A stretch of DNA of 64,000 nucleotides, from NCBI GenBank assembly GCA_025642075.2, contig JAODUO010001095.1, positions 124,001-188,000 of the forward strand, in the 5' to 3' direction. The notes beneath the pieces were generated by a model that saw nothing but the letters and a program-made list of their open reading frames with translations, did no database searches and was not told the origin of the DNA. Below, in pieces: positions 1-12,691 of the stretch. The stretch's first letter is position 1. Each line of letters opens with the position of its first letter. The translations under genes and the position numbers were made by a program. This stretch comes from Ridgeia piscesae. Lineage: Eukaryota; Annelida; Polychaeta; Sabellida; Siboglinidae.

Positions 1-971
1 AGGAATTCGCCAACGGGTTCAGTGATTTCCCCGCCGACATAGTAATGTTACCTCGTCTACAGTGTAAGGGGGCCATTCAGTATTTCACATGCCGCAAACC
101 AGCCACGTGACATTTGATCCACTGACCAGCGTAACCATTTAATTCTCATAATTATTTCCATATCAAAATAGTTTTTCTCTAGCAACAAAAAAGTCGCAAT
201 GGGGAACAGTTTGAAAAATCACTTTATTTATATCTGTTAAGAATCCAGAAGCGCAATGAGACTTGCCACCCCCACACACGCTCACACAGTCACGCATGCA
301 CACAGCTATAGTAAGCATTTGTGAAATATTGCAGTATTGTACTTTTCAATTCAAGATAACTAGATAGTGACATTCTTCAGATGTGTTCACTTTTACACTC
401 CACTGGACATTTCAGTGTGGTTGATTTGGAGATTGTAACTATTCTCCCAGATTATGTGTGTATAGCACTGGTAACAAAGGTTATATCCAGGCCTGAAGCA
501 CCATACAGAGAGAGATGTCATGTGCAATGAGACATTGACCTGACACAGTGACACCTGCCTAGTGCTGACTGCATAGCCTCCAGATACTGGGCACATTTGA
601 CACAGCTGCACACAAACTAGCATAATGTCACATTAATTGTTGTGTCAGAACTGTATGCAAGAATAGTGGAATAATAGACCAATTTGGGCATGCGTTAAGT
701 TTATCACGTTTATGCAAATTGTTTTACAGTTGTGGAAATTGCTTAAATGTTTTGGATTATGTAAATATTTGATTGTTATTGGCAGATGCAAAAAGATATT
801 TGGCACATGATTGCACAGAGCGCTTTACACTTTACTCCCTGGCAGGCCTGTTCAATCAAATACCATCTTGACTTCTCTGGGAAGCATCCAACCATGCTGC
901 AATTAATTCTTTAATACTGAACTGGATCAATGTAGAGTGGAAAAACTTGCCCAAAGTTTTACATAGCTTCA
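1..971. other. No gene seen
   Basis: AT-rich, unique-looking sequence. No reading frame resembles a known protein and no splice-flanked coding block stands out. Open frames are short and have no coding character. Confidence 0.5.
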
Positions 972-1029
972 CAGGATTCTAATCGCGGGTTCTCTTAGTC
1001 GAGAGTCCGAAGCTCTAGCCACTGCCACA
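972..1029 (-). mobile_element. tRNA-derived SINE head
   Basis: Read on the - strand, the block has a Pol III A-box-like stretch (AGTGGCTAGAGC) and, about 30 nt later, a B-box-like stretch (GATTAGAATCC, 9 of 11 matches to GGTTCGAATCC). The order and spacing are those of a tRNA. It does not look like a functional tRNA, because the B box is mutated and AT-rich sequence adjoins it. A SINE 5' region is the simplest reading. The tail and boundaries were not defined. Confidence 0.5.
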
Positions 1030-1191
1030 AATAATATAATAATAATAAATATAATTATTATAAATCAATTCAAATAAATAATTGTTATTAAAAATGATAT
1101 ACAATAAGGTAAATGTTTTGCTAATTCTCTCTCTAAAATACTCTACATAGAACTATACATTAATTTCCCAAGATATATGTTTATTATTTAA

Positions 1192-1262
1192 GGCGGGGTA
1201 GTGTAGTGGTTAGCACACCAGTGGCCCAGGTTCAGTACCCAGTCATGGCAGGCATGGTATAT
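1192..1262 (+). mobile_element. tRNA-derived SINE head
   Basis: An A-box-like TAGTGTAGTGG followed by TTAGCACACC is typical of tRNA-derived SINEs. A B-box-like GGTTCAGTACC lies about 20 nt downstream. That spacing is shorter than in an intact tRNA, so part of the anticodon arm seems deleted. Downstream sequence (to about 1320) may be the SINE body. Confidence 0.5.
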
Positions 1263-1828
1263 TTAGGGTAAAAACCAGGCTACTGTAGTGTAAAAAAACA
1301 GGCTGGTGTAAAAACCAGAATAGTCAGTTAATAGAACCTCTCTTTCAATCTTAGCAAATAGCAGTGCTGTTTTCCCCATGTCAGCTGCAAGTTGATGTTT
1401 ATGTGTTGCATGAGATGAATGCCAGGTTTGAAATACAATTTATAATAGTTGCAGAGAAAAAACAAACCGTAGCTACTGGACCACCACCATAAGAGATAGC
1501 AACAGGTTTGCCTTTTTTGACAACAAAAAGTTTGTTGTAATCATCCAATTAGATTGGCCATCTGTATCTGCTGTTCACACTTGATATTGGACTAATTGTT
1601 GATCCATGTTAGACCAAAGTTACTATCACTCATCTGTGATGGAGCCAGATATTGTTTATACCAAGACAAACTATTGGGCCTTACTGTATCACAGGCACCG
1701 AGGCACGGCTTTATGCAAGATACACATGTTGCCAATCACAATGTTTTGGTAAACATGTTAACTCAACTACTTACAAAGCATTCAATATGTGTAGTGTTTT
1801 TAAAGACTACTGCTTATTTTTGTACCAG
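1263..1828. other. No gene seen
   Basis: Unique sequence. It ends in a T-rich stretch and TACCAG immediately before the 55-bp array, which resembles a splice acceptor, but no exon was identified. Confidence 0.4.
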
Positions 1829-3216
1829 GTGTCAGGCCAATAAATATGTACAGCTGCGTGCCAAGGACCCAGTTACTGGGTGGTGTCAGGCCAATAACTA
1901 TGTACAGCTGCGTGCCAAGGACCCAGGTGACTGGGTGGTGTCAGGCCAATAACTATGTACAGCTGTGTGTGAAGGACCCATGTGACTGGGTGGTGTCAGG
2001 CCAATAACTATGTACAGCTGTGTGTGAAGGACCCAGGTGACTGGGTGGTGTCAGGCCAATAACTATGTACAGGTTTGTGTGAAGGACCCAGGTGACTGGG
2101 TGGTGCCAGGCCAATAACTATGTACAGCTGTGTGCCAAGGACCCAGGTGACTGGGTGGTGCCAGGCCAATAACTATGTACAGCTGTGTGCCAAGGACCCA
2201 GGTGACTGGGTGGTGCCAGGCCAATAAGTATGTACAGCTGCGTGCGAAGGACCCAGGTGACTGGGTGGTGTCAGGCCAATAAGTATATACAGCTGCGTGC
2301 CAAGGACCCAGGTGACTGGGTGGTGTCAGGCCAATAACTATGTACAGCTGCGTGCCAAGGACCCAAGTGACTGGGTGGTGCCAGGCCAATAACTATGTAC
2401 AGCTGCGTGCCAAGGACCCAAGTGACTGGGTGGTGCCAGGCCAATAACTATGTACAGCTGCGTGCCAAGGACCCAAGTGACTGGGTGGTGCCAGGCCAAT
2501 AACTATACAGATGTGTGCCAAGGACCCAGGTGACTGGGTGGTGTCAGGCCAATAACTATGTACAGCTGTGTGCCAAGGACCCAAGTGAGTGGGTGGTGTC
2601 AGGCCAATAACTATGTACAGCTGTGTGCCAAGGACCCAGGTGACTGGGTGGTGTCAGGCCAATAACTATGTACAGCTGTGTGCGAAGGACCCAGGTGACT
2701 GGGTGGTGTCAGGCCAATAACTATGTACAGCTGTGTGCCAAGGACCCAAGTGAGTGGGTGGTGTCAGGCCAATAACTATGTACAGCTGCGTGCAAAGGAC
2801 ACAAGTGACTGGGTGGTGTCAGGCCAATAACTATGTACAGCTGCGTGCGAAGGACCCATGTGACTGGGTGGTGTCAGGCCAATAACTATGTACAGCTGCG
2901 TGCGAAGGACCCATGTGACTGGGTGGTGTCAGGCCAATAACTATGTACAGCTGTGTGCGAAGGACCCAGGTGACTGGGTGGTGTCAGGCCAATAACTATG
3001 TACAGCTGTGTGCGAAGGACCCAGGTGACTGGGTGGTGTCAGGCCAATAACTATGTACAGGTGTGTGTGAAGGACCCAGGTGACTGGGTGGTGCCAGGCC
3101 AATAACTATGTACAGCTGTGTGCCAAGGACCCAGGTGACTGGGTGGTGCCAGGCCAATAACTATGTACAGCTGTGTGCCAAGGACCCAGGTGACTGGGTG
3201 GTGCCAGGCCAATAAC
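1829..3216. repeat. 55-bp minisatellite, about 25 copies
   Basis: Head-to-tail copies start at about 1829, 1883, 1938 and so on, giving a 55-bp period. Each unit contains TGTCAGGCCAATAACTATG, TACAGCTGTGTG and GACCCAGGTGACTGGGTGG. Copies differ by point changes (AAGTGACT, CATGTGACT, GCGTGC/GTGTGC). The period is not a multiple of 3, so long open frames through it are a repeat artefact. The final unit decays at AATAACTTCAGC. Confidence 0.95.
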
Positions 3217-4997
3217 TTCAGCATTTTGGCAGACTAAATCACTGGAATGCATTTTTATATAAGGCCCTGAGACATTTGAAACACTGAAAAGTGTGCAAAG
3301 GTTCAATGTATAACAGCTGAAAGGGAAGTATAAAATATTAAAAGCAAGATTACTATAAATATCCACTGAAAGGTGTAATACAGTGTATTTACATGACAGA
3401 GTGTCACTATAAGCTGAGGGTGTCAGTAGCAACCAGTATCTGGCTGTGTGTTTTGTATCATGTGTCATTGATCCTACTATACACCTGGAAAGTCCTGTCA
3501 TTCAAGTCAGACTGTGTCCACAGCTGGTGGACTCTGGGTACAGACCTTACTTAACATGTCCAAACAGGTAAGGACTGGTTGACCAGATGTCATGCTTATT
3601 CAATAGCTACTTCATTGAGACTACTGGTGGTACTGCAAGTGAAAAAGCTAGCCCCTTAGTTGAGTATGAACTGAGACCACACCCTGGCTGGATGGCTTTG
3701 TCTTGCGAAACACCTGCAGGCCAGTTGTCTGATACAGACTGTAGTAAGAAAGTGAAACATCCTCCAAAGGGTAATCACTAACTACTGCCTGACAATGTTT
3801 AACAGACCCAGGCACAGTTGTGTCATCTTATAGTTAGTACACTCTGTACTTTTGACCTTGATCAAAGACACTTATAGTATAATTAGGAAATTAACATAAT
3901 TGGTTGGTGATGACATTTGAAACATTTTTTAGAAGATATTTCAATACAATGCTTAGTGGTGCTTAAGACTAGAAAGAATTAAGTGTCAGGTGTTTAATGT
4001 TAGGGGCACTTAATAGGATGAATTTAATTAAGCATGATTAGTTCTCTTTTCTTTTCACAATCATGTGGTTACCTTTGTGCAGAGGAACGTACCACAGCAA
4101 TACCTGACTGAATACTGTAATTGATCATTCCAAGATGCCAAGTTGATGGTGATAATGTAGTGAATTCAAGAGAGAGCTGGATAAAGACAAAGAACAGGTG
4201 GACAAACAGATGGACTGACAGAATGGATGGAGAGATGAGACGGTTGATAGAAACATTGACAGACAGTGATGGTCAGAAGTGACACATGGGTGGACAGGAG
4301 AGATAGAATAACCATAGAATCTTGATTCAGAGGTGGACTTGCTTGAAATAGTATGGCCATTTTTGATGGGTATTATGTACTAGCATCAAGTTGTGGCTGT
4401 TGCCTTGCCATATCGAATGTAGGTAATAAAGTCACAGGAACAAGAGAACACTGAAGCTAAACATATAATTAACACTAATCACTACTGTAACCAGTGACAA
4501 TGTGAAAGACTGGCCAAGTTCCAACAAACTTTAATGTACTCACTTCACAGTGAGTTTCTTTCTAAATCTACATTAGTAACAAGAGTAAAATGAATTGTGT
4601 TCACTTACCAGTGACAATGTGAAAGACTGGTGGCGAGATTCTACAGACAGTTTCAATTAAATTATGTTGTCATGTTATTTCCTGTGACTTTGTTTCAATG
4701 CCGTTTTGCCTGTGACTTTTTCCCTTTGCAAAACCTACTTTTTCAGTGACTTTCTACCTGTGACTTTATTTCCATCCACCACCTTATGAGGGGACCATGT
4801 GTGGACAGGACTGGTGCAGGGCAGACCAGCATGGAGCTCCACCTGGGGAAATTGCTATTGTCAAGTCTACACTGTCTCAGACTTATCACTGATGATAAGG
4901 ATAAGGCACAATAGTGTCATATTACCATATCTAGCTATGTTGGAGGCATGTTGTCTGGCCTGTCATGACTGTCTGTTGGTGGAGACTGTCAAGTATA
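3217..4997. other. No gene seen
   Basis: Mostly unique sequence. An exact donor-like CAG/GTAAGG occurs near 3567, but no convincing coding block precedes it. The ACCAGTGACAATGTGAAAGA motif occurs twice (about 4490 and 4609), suggesting a local duplication. Confidence 0.4.
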
Positions 4998-6366
4998 ACA
5001 GGTGTTGGAGGCATGACAGGTGTTGGGACATCATATCAGAAGTGACATGTGTTGGAGGCATGACAGGTTTTGGGACATCATATCACGAGTGACAGGTGTT
5101 GGAGGCATGACAGGTGTTGGGACATCATATCAGAAGTGACATGTGTTGGAGGCATGACAGGTTTTGGGACATCATATCACGAGTGACAGGTGTTGGAGGC
5201 ATGACAGGTGTTGGGACATCATATCACGAGTGACAGGTGTTGGAGGCATGACAGGTGTTGGGACATCATATCACGAGTGACAGGTGTTGGAGGCATGACA
5301 GGTGTTGGGACATCATATCAGAAGTGACATGTGTTGGAGGCATGACAGGTTTTGGGACATCATATCATGAGTGACAGGTGTTGGAGGCAAGACAGGTGTT
5401 GGGACATCATCACGAGTGACAGGTGTTGGAGGCATGACAGGTGTTGGGACATCATATCAGAAGTGACATGTGTTGGAGGCATGACAGGTTTTGGGACATC
5501 ATATCACAAGTGACATGTGTTGGAGGCATGACAGGTGTTGGGACATCATATCACGAGTGACAGGTGTTGGAGGCATGACAGGTTTTGGGACATCATATCA
5601 CGAGTGACAGGTGTTGGAGGCATGACAGGTGTTGGGACATCATCACGAGTGACAGGTGTTGGAGGCATGACAGGTGTTGGGACATCATCACGAGTGACAG
5701 GTGTTGGCGGCATGACAGGTTTTGGGACATCATATCACGAGTGACAGGTGTTGGAGGCATGACAGGTGTTGGGACATCATATCACGAGTGACAGGTGTTG
5801 GAGGCATGACAGGTGTTGGGACATCATATCACGAGTGACAGGTGTTGGAGGCATGACAGGTGTTGGGACATCATCACGAGTGACAGGTGTTGGAGGCATG
5901 ACAGGTGTTGGGACATCATATCAGAAGTGACATGTGTTGGAGGCATGACAGGTGTTGGGACATCATATCAGAAGTGACAGGTGTTGGAGGCATGACAGGT
6001 TTTGGGACATCATATCACGAGTGACAGGTGTTGGAGGCATGACAGGTGTTGGGACATCATATCGAGTGACAGGTGTTGGAGGCATGACAGGTGTTGGGAC
6101 ATCATATCAGAAGTGACATGTGTTGGAGGCATGACAGGTTTTGGGACATCATATCACGAGTGACAGGTGTTGGAGGCATGACAGGTGTTGGGACATCATA
6201 TCACGAGTGACAGGTGTTGGAGGCATGACAGGTGTTGGGACATCATATCAGAAGTGACATGTGTTGGAGGCATGACAGGTTTTGGGACATCATATCACGA
6301 GTGACAGGTGTTGGAGGCATGACAGGTGTTGGGACATCATATCACAAGTGACATGTGTTGGAGGCG
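4998..6366. repeat. 47-bp minisatellite, about 29 copies
   Basis: The unit holds ACAGGTGTTGGAGGCATG, then ACAGGTGTTGGGACATCA and TATCACGAGTG. Variants include CATGTG for CAGGTG, TTTTGGG for TGTTGGG, and loss of TAT after CATCA. ACAGGTGTTGG occurs twice per unit, so the 47-bp unit may have grown from a half-unit. Confidence 0.95.
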
Positions 6367-7204
6367 TGTTGTCATGTTGCCAGCCATGTCACAGTCACAT
6401 GTTGGAAGAGGTACCCAGACATCTTGGTAATAGGACATTTTGGTAACAGGACATTTTGAAAAAAAATCTTTAAAGGTATACTTCTTTATAAAGAACCCAA
6501 ATGGCCCCCAGTTTTTGGCAGACTTTTGCATTACAAAGTCTGTGACATTGCATGTGGCATATTGTGTGATGTACTACCACTATCACAATCATACTGTCTT
6601 TCATTTTCTCACCCTAATAAATACAAACACATTTGACATTATCCAAACCCGTTGTTCAACACCACACGACAGTAGTCTTAATCACTACTGTTTCTGCCAT
6701 GAAGATCTGTGCATGCTGTTTGGTGAACAACTCATGAACAAGCCCAGCACAGCACCACACAGTGTGTAGTCAGTCATTACAAAATTGACAACTAATTATA
6801 TACATATCAAAGAACTGCAGAATATTTCAATAATGCTCTGACAAGTTTGTACTCCAGTAGCCATAGCAACATAGACGCCATTCACTTCAACATTATAATG
6901 TCAGTCAATGCAGCTAGCTGCTAGGCACCGTTGTCTTGGGGTAACAGTTGGAGTGGTATGTGACAACAAGGCTTGGGATGCAAACTGACTAGTCTAGACT
7001 CTAGTCTTGCAATAATCTATGAAAGTGTTAATAACCTAGGATTGAGCTCTAGTCAATGTTGATGTCTTATGGTGACAGTATAAACTGACACACGGTCACA
7101 TACCTGTAGTTCAAATCAAGATGCTATGCCATGGCTGTGCCTCTCATCGCTGTAAGTCAGTGGTGTGTGTGTACTGTGTATGCAAGGAGAGGACTGTTAG
7201 ATGT
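6367..7204. other. No gene seen
   Basis: Unique sequence after the 47-bp array. An open frame at 6440-6769 shows no recognisable domain and is not supported as coding. Confidence 0.4.
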
Positions 7205-7300
7205 GATCAATCTACAATAAAGTACAATATAATACAATGCAATAAAACTTTATTATCCCGAAAGGGAATTTAATTTGCAGCGGTCATAAAATGCATAAAT
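7205..7300 (-). mobile_element. LINE 3' UTR relic (CR1/Rex1-like)
   Basis: The + strand reads ACTTTATTATCCCGAAAGGG, a small hairpin-forming motif also seen at the 3' end of the CR1/Rex1-like element here (CTTTATTGTCC then AAAAAGGA, about 50685-50702). It is preceded by short AT-rich iterations (AATATAATACAATGCAATA) expected of a LINE tail. Orientation is therefore -. Only the 3' end is recognisable. Confidence 0.45.
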
Positions 7301-7540
7301 AAAATAGTAGAAAAACCTTAATCATGATAAACTAAAAAACCTAATCTGTATTATTATAATTGGCCAATATTCTAAATACATTACATGAGTGGTGGTGAAA
7401 AGATTTTGAAAAGGAAAACTGAAGAAAAAGACAATAAAAAGTAAGGATATGTCACACTTTAGGAGCATCTTGTCAGGCATGTCAATTGTTTGGGACACAC
7501 ACCTGTGTAGATGTGCCAGGCAAAGATATTGTTTATGTTG

Positions 7541-7775
7541 TCCTTGACTTCAGATTCTCAGGGGGTTCAGTGACTACAATTTGTGGATGATTTAGGGTGC
7601 GACTGACAACATTCACGTCAGTTGTTTTACATGGTCTCTTCATGTTGAGTATAACTGTCCTTGACTTCAGATTCTCAGGGGGTTCAGTGACTACAATTTG
7701 TGGATAATTTAGGGTGCGACTGACAACATTCACGTCAGTTGTTTTACATGGTCTCTTCATGTTGAGTATAACTGA
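7541..7775. repeat. 117-bp tandem duplication
   Basis: Two nearly identical copies start at 7541 and 7658. On the - strand both are open in the same frame (39 codons per unit), each ending in a peptide like PQIVVTEPPENLK. The 117-bp period preserves frame. No family was recognised and no splice sites were confirmed. Confidence 0.85.
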
Positions 7776-8015
7776 CAGGGTCTCTTCATAACCCACACAT
7801 ATTTGCCATCTTGCCTTTCTATGAAAAGGCAGTGTAATGTGATTACAGTAGGCAGATAGATGACAGTCTTTGAGTGTCAGGTCCTGGCCTCCCCCCCCCC
7901 ACTCATACGACTCATTCAGTCTGACATCTCACTGTCGAGAACATTGTCGAAAGACGTCTGTGTCTGGAGCCCAGAGTTCTGGTCTGGGGTAGTTTCCCAC
8001 AGCCAAAATTACTCT

Positions 8016-9367
<1,352 letters not shown>

Positions 9368-9441
9368 TGTGTCTGTGTCTGTGTCTGTGTCTGTGTCTGT
9401 GTCTGTGTGTCTGTGTGTCTGTGTGTCTGTGTGTCTGTGTC
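9368..9441. repeat. (TCTGTG)n / (TCTGTGTG)n microsatellite
   Basis: Hexameric TGTGTC iterations pass into octameric TGTGTGTC iterations. Confidence 0.95.
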
Positions 9442-9657
9442 TGCCTTGTGATTTGTCTCTAGCTCCCATATCTCAGAAACCATTGAGGATCTGTCTTTTT
9501 AATTTTGTACTATTCTACCACTTTGCATGATAAATCTTGTTGATTGAGTTATTCTGAAAGCTCCATAGGTTTTTTTAACAATTCAGTTTATAATTATTAT
9601 TTTGTGAAAATTAAACAAAAAGGTATATAAAATATCAATGGGTTAACAGGTTTTGTG

Positions 9658-9735
9658 CAGGTTAGAACTGGTGTCCTTCCAGTTGTAAAGCAAACACACC
9701 TAATGAATGCGTCTACCAATTGAGCCACAGCAACT
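9658..9735 (-). mobile_element. tRNA-derived SINE head
   Basis: On the - strand the block begins GTTGCTGTGGCTCAATTGG (A-box-like) and ends with AGTTCTAACC (B-box-like) after roughly 45 nt, as in a tRNA gene. The B box is degenerate and acceptor-stem pairing is poor. A tRNA-derived SINE is more likely than a functional tRNA. Confidence 0.5.
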
Positions 9736-12332
9736 TTAACTGATTAGTAACTTTGACATTTGTAAAAGAAAAACATTGAAGAAAATTGCTGAAATATTTG
9801 ACAGATTTACAATGTATATATTTTATATATTTGGTTGTATTTCCAAATATGGAAAAAAACCAGACCCAATATCAAATACAGAATTTTTCTACACATTGGA
9901 GGAAACCTGGCTTTTTCATGCTAGCCTAGGGTGTTTACACAGCAGGTGACAGCAGGATTCTTTGAAGCACATTCCCAGTCAAAACCTGCTTTATGGCTAT
10001 GGCGTCCCCCATTCATTCATTGATGCTAATGTTTGACCAGCAGCTTCACTCTAGGCCAGTTTTCCCATTGCTGCCTGCTGACTATTGACCGTACCACAGG
10101 TGTGAAAACGTTCTGTCCTGACTGTTGAGTCAGACTACATGAAACTTTGCTTTTTGTCGGTTACAAATATGTGTATTTGGTTGCATATGCAAATACAGGC
10201 CAAATATTAAATACATACACTTTTGTGATTTCTATTTCAAATACAAATACACAGTACACAAAATTTATACAATATGTATCTGGACCCAACCATGCTGTAG
10301 ATTATGATGTCAATGATAATGGTTAGAATAGGTAGACTAATGTGTTGGTCTTATGGTGCCATCTGTCCACTTGCATTAGCAGATGGGCTCACTAGAAATG
10401 TAATTGTATCCAATAATAGTCATTCCTATCTATCCTAGGTTCCACCAAGTGATCTCTGCCTGTTGGAATCATCAGTAATGTAGCCACAATAGACACTTCC
10501 TGAGCTGCCACCTGATAGACAGATTGCAGCTTGCCAAATTCATCATGGGCCCTTAACTTTACTGACAGGTGCAGGTATGATAACTTGACAGGAAGTAGGT
10601 GTCAGTGCACTCGTCAGATACACTCTCAGTACACCCATATCCATTGTCCATCATTTTCATCAGCAATAACTGCATGGGACATCAGAGCCAGTTTTGATTC
10701 TTCCAACCATTTGGCACTAGATGATTGTCTTATCTCTTGTGATTGTTTGAGGGTCATTTGCAGATTGTACAGCATCATTGACATTGTCACAGATCTCACC
10801 AACTAGGACGACAGAGTGCATGAAAGTTGTGCCGGTGGAGTAGATGCTTGAGACTGGTGACAGATAGACTGATGCAGGTTGCTGTCTGCAGTCACTTGTG
10901 GAGCCATGTTTTTCTTGTCTGGGTGTTTAACAGCAGTGAATTGATGATATCCCCAAGAATCCTCCATTCGACTGGTTTTCACATGATGCCGTGAAAGTGG
11001 AGCCATCTATGTAACTGTGGGCTAACAACACCATTCAGCTGCTTTTCACAGCTTGGCCTGCATTCTCTTGTTTTGACCACTCTCCATATAATAGCGGTTT
11101 GTCTGGATTTATATTTATATACTGTACATTCAAAACATATTTTTCAGGTGGCATTTTTGTAAAATGGTTTTCTCTAAACAGTTATGATAGTTAGATTTGC
11201 CAGATGTACTTAAATGGACTGATTAGTGATACTATTTTGTTGTTTGCGAGGAGAGAGATGGCTCAGGCACATCCCAATAAGGCCATTACGCATGGCAAAT
11301 ACCGCAACTTTGGAGATTGTTGCACAAGCAAAACTACATATGCAGGCCAATGCTGACCACAAAACCAGCTGAATTGTGTTGCTAGCAAACATTTACATAG
11401 ATGGTGCCACTATTTGTTAGATCACGGGCGACACAAGGCGAGTAGGCTAACATGTTGAGATATAGGATTATTGGGTGATACTTTGCACTCACAGGCAGTC
11501 AGTCCGACCCAGTCAGCTTGTTGTGTTCTCTTACAAATAGGTTCACTGTTGAATAGAAGTTTAGTTTGGTTATGGTACTGTGGCAGACATTCGTGTAGAC
11601 TAGGAGAATGGTTCTATGGGGTGACTCCCTCTTCATGTTCTACTCAAGTCAACATTTAGGAGTAATTTATAGACAATTGTGAATTTACGATAAACCCTGA
11701 TTTGATGACAATATTGAATAAAAGAGTTACATGCCATTTGTCATTAATATCATTGAATATCAGAAATTAGTGACACATAATTTATATTGTCTAATAAAAG
11801 TTGTAATCATACTACAGATGATACAGTGGTAGAGTTTGTGGAATGCTAACATGAAAAATAATGCAGTCAACTGCAACCTGGCAACACATGTAGAACAGAA
11901 AGTAACAGGTACAACCTTTCCTGTGATTTTATTTCCACCCACTCAGACAACACCTGTTGTTGTCCTCATCTCTCAGTAGCATCTGTAGATCTCCTGAATT
12001 AATTCCCCAAAGGACTTTCTATCCAGAGTCAGGGTGTGAACAGTATAATTATACTTAGCTTATTACCAGAACACCTAACTGGGATAAGTTAACAGCCGTG
12101 TGAGACAGCTGAATGGTAAGGACACTGTGACATATGAATGCAGGAGGGTGTGGACTTACTCGGGCATTCAACACAGGAAGACTGGGAAATGCTCTATGCT
12201 GGTGTGACTGTAGCCTGTCACAAGAACTATCTACATGGCTCTGTATGTCTGTGATGTGCAGTGCATCAGCTCAATGCACAACCCGTCATGGACATTGAGT
12301 CGCTGTCAAGAATGTGTTGTAGAAACGATGAG
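9736..12332. other. No gene seen
   Basis: Unique, AT-rich sequence. The open frame at 10531-10806 (+, 91 aa) has no recognisable domain. Nothing here is supported as a gene. Confidence 0.4.
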
Positions 12333-12691
12333 ACAGGTAACAGGTAGTGAGTGGACAGGTAACAGGTAGCAGACAGGTAACAGGTAGCGGACAGATAACA
12401 GGTAGTAGACAAGTAACAGGTAGAAGACAAGTAACAGGTAGCATACAAGTAACAGGTAGCAGACAAGTAACAGGTAGCATACAAGTAACAGGTAGCAGAC
12501 AAGTAACAGGTAGCATACAAGTAACAGGTAGCAGACAAGTAACAGGTAGCATACAAGTAACAGGTAGAAGACAAGTAACAGGTAGCATACAAGTAACAGG
12601 TAGCATACAAGTAACAGGTAGAAGACAAGTAACAGGTAGCATACAAGTAACAGGTAGCATACAAGTAACAGGTAGCATACAGGTAGCGGAG
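12333..12691. repeat. 18-bp minisatellite, about 20 copies
   Basis: The unit is GTAACAGGTAGCATACAA with GCAGACAA, GAAGACAA and GTAGACAA variants. The 18-bp period keeps all frames open on both strands, giving artefactual ORFs. Every unit contains ACAGGTAGCA, an AG/GT junction-like motif. Confidence 0.95.

Noticed and set aside
1192..1262. Functional tRNA gene
   Set aside because: A and B boxes are too close together, the anticodon arm cannot be folded properly, and acceptor-stem pairing is missing. A SINE head is more likely.
1829..6366. CRISPR-like regular repeats
   Set aside because: Units are contiguous with no unique spacers, in eukaryotic DNA. They are ordinary minisatellites.
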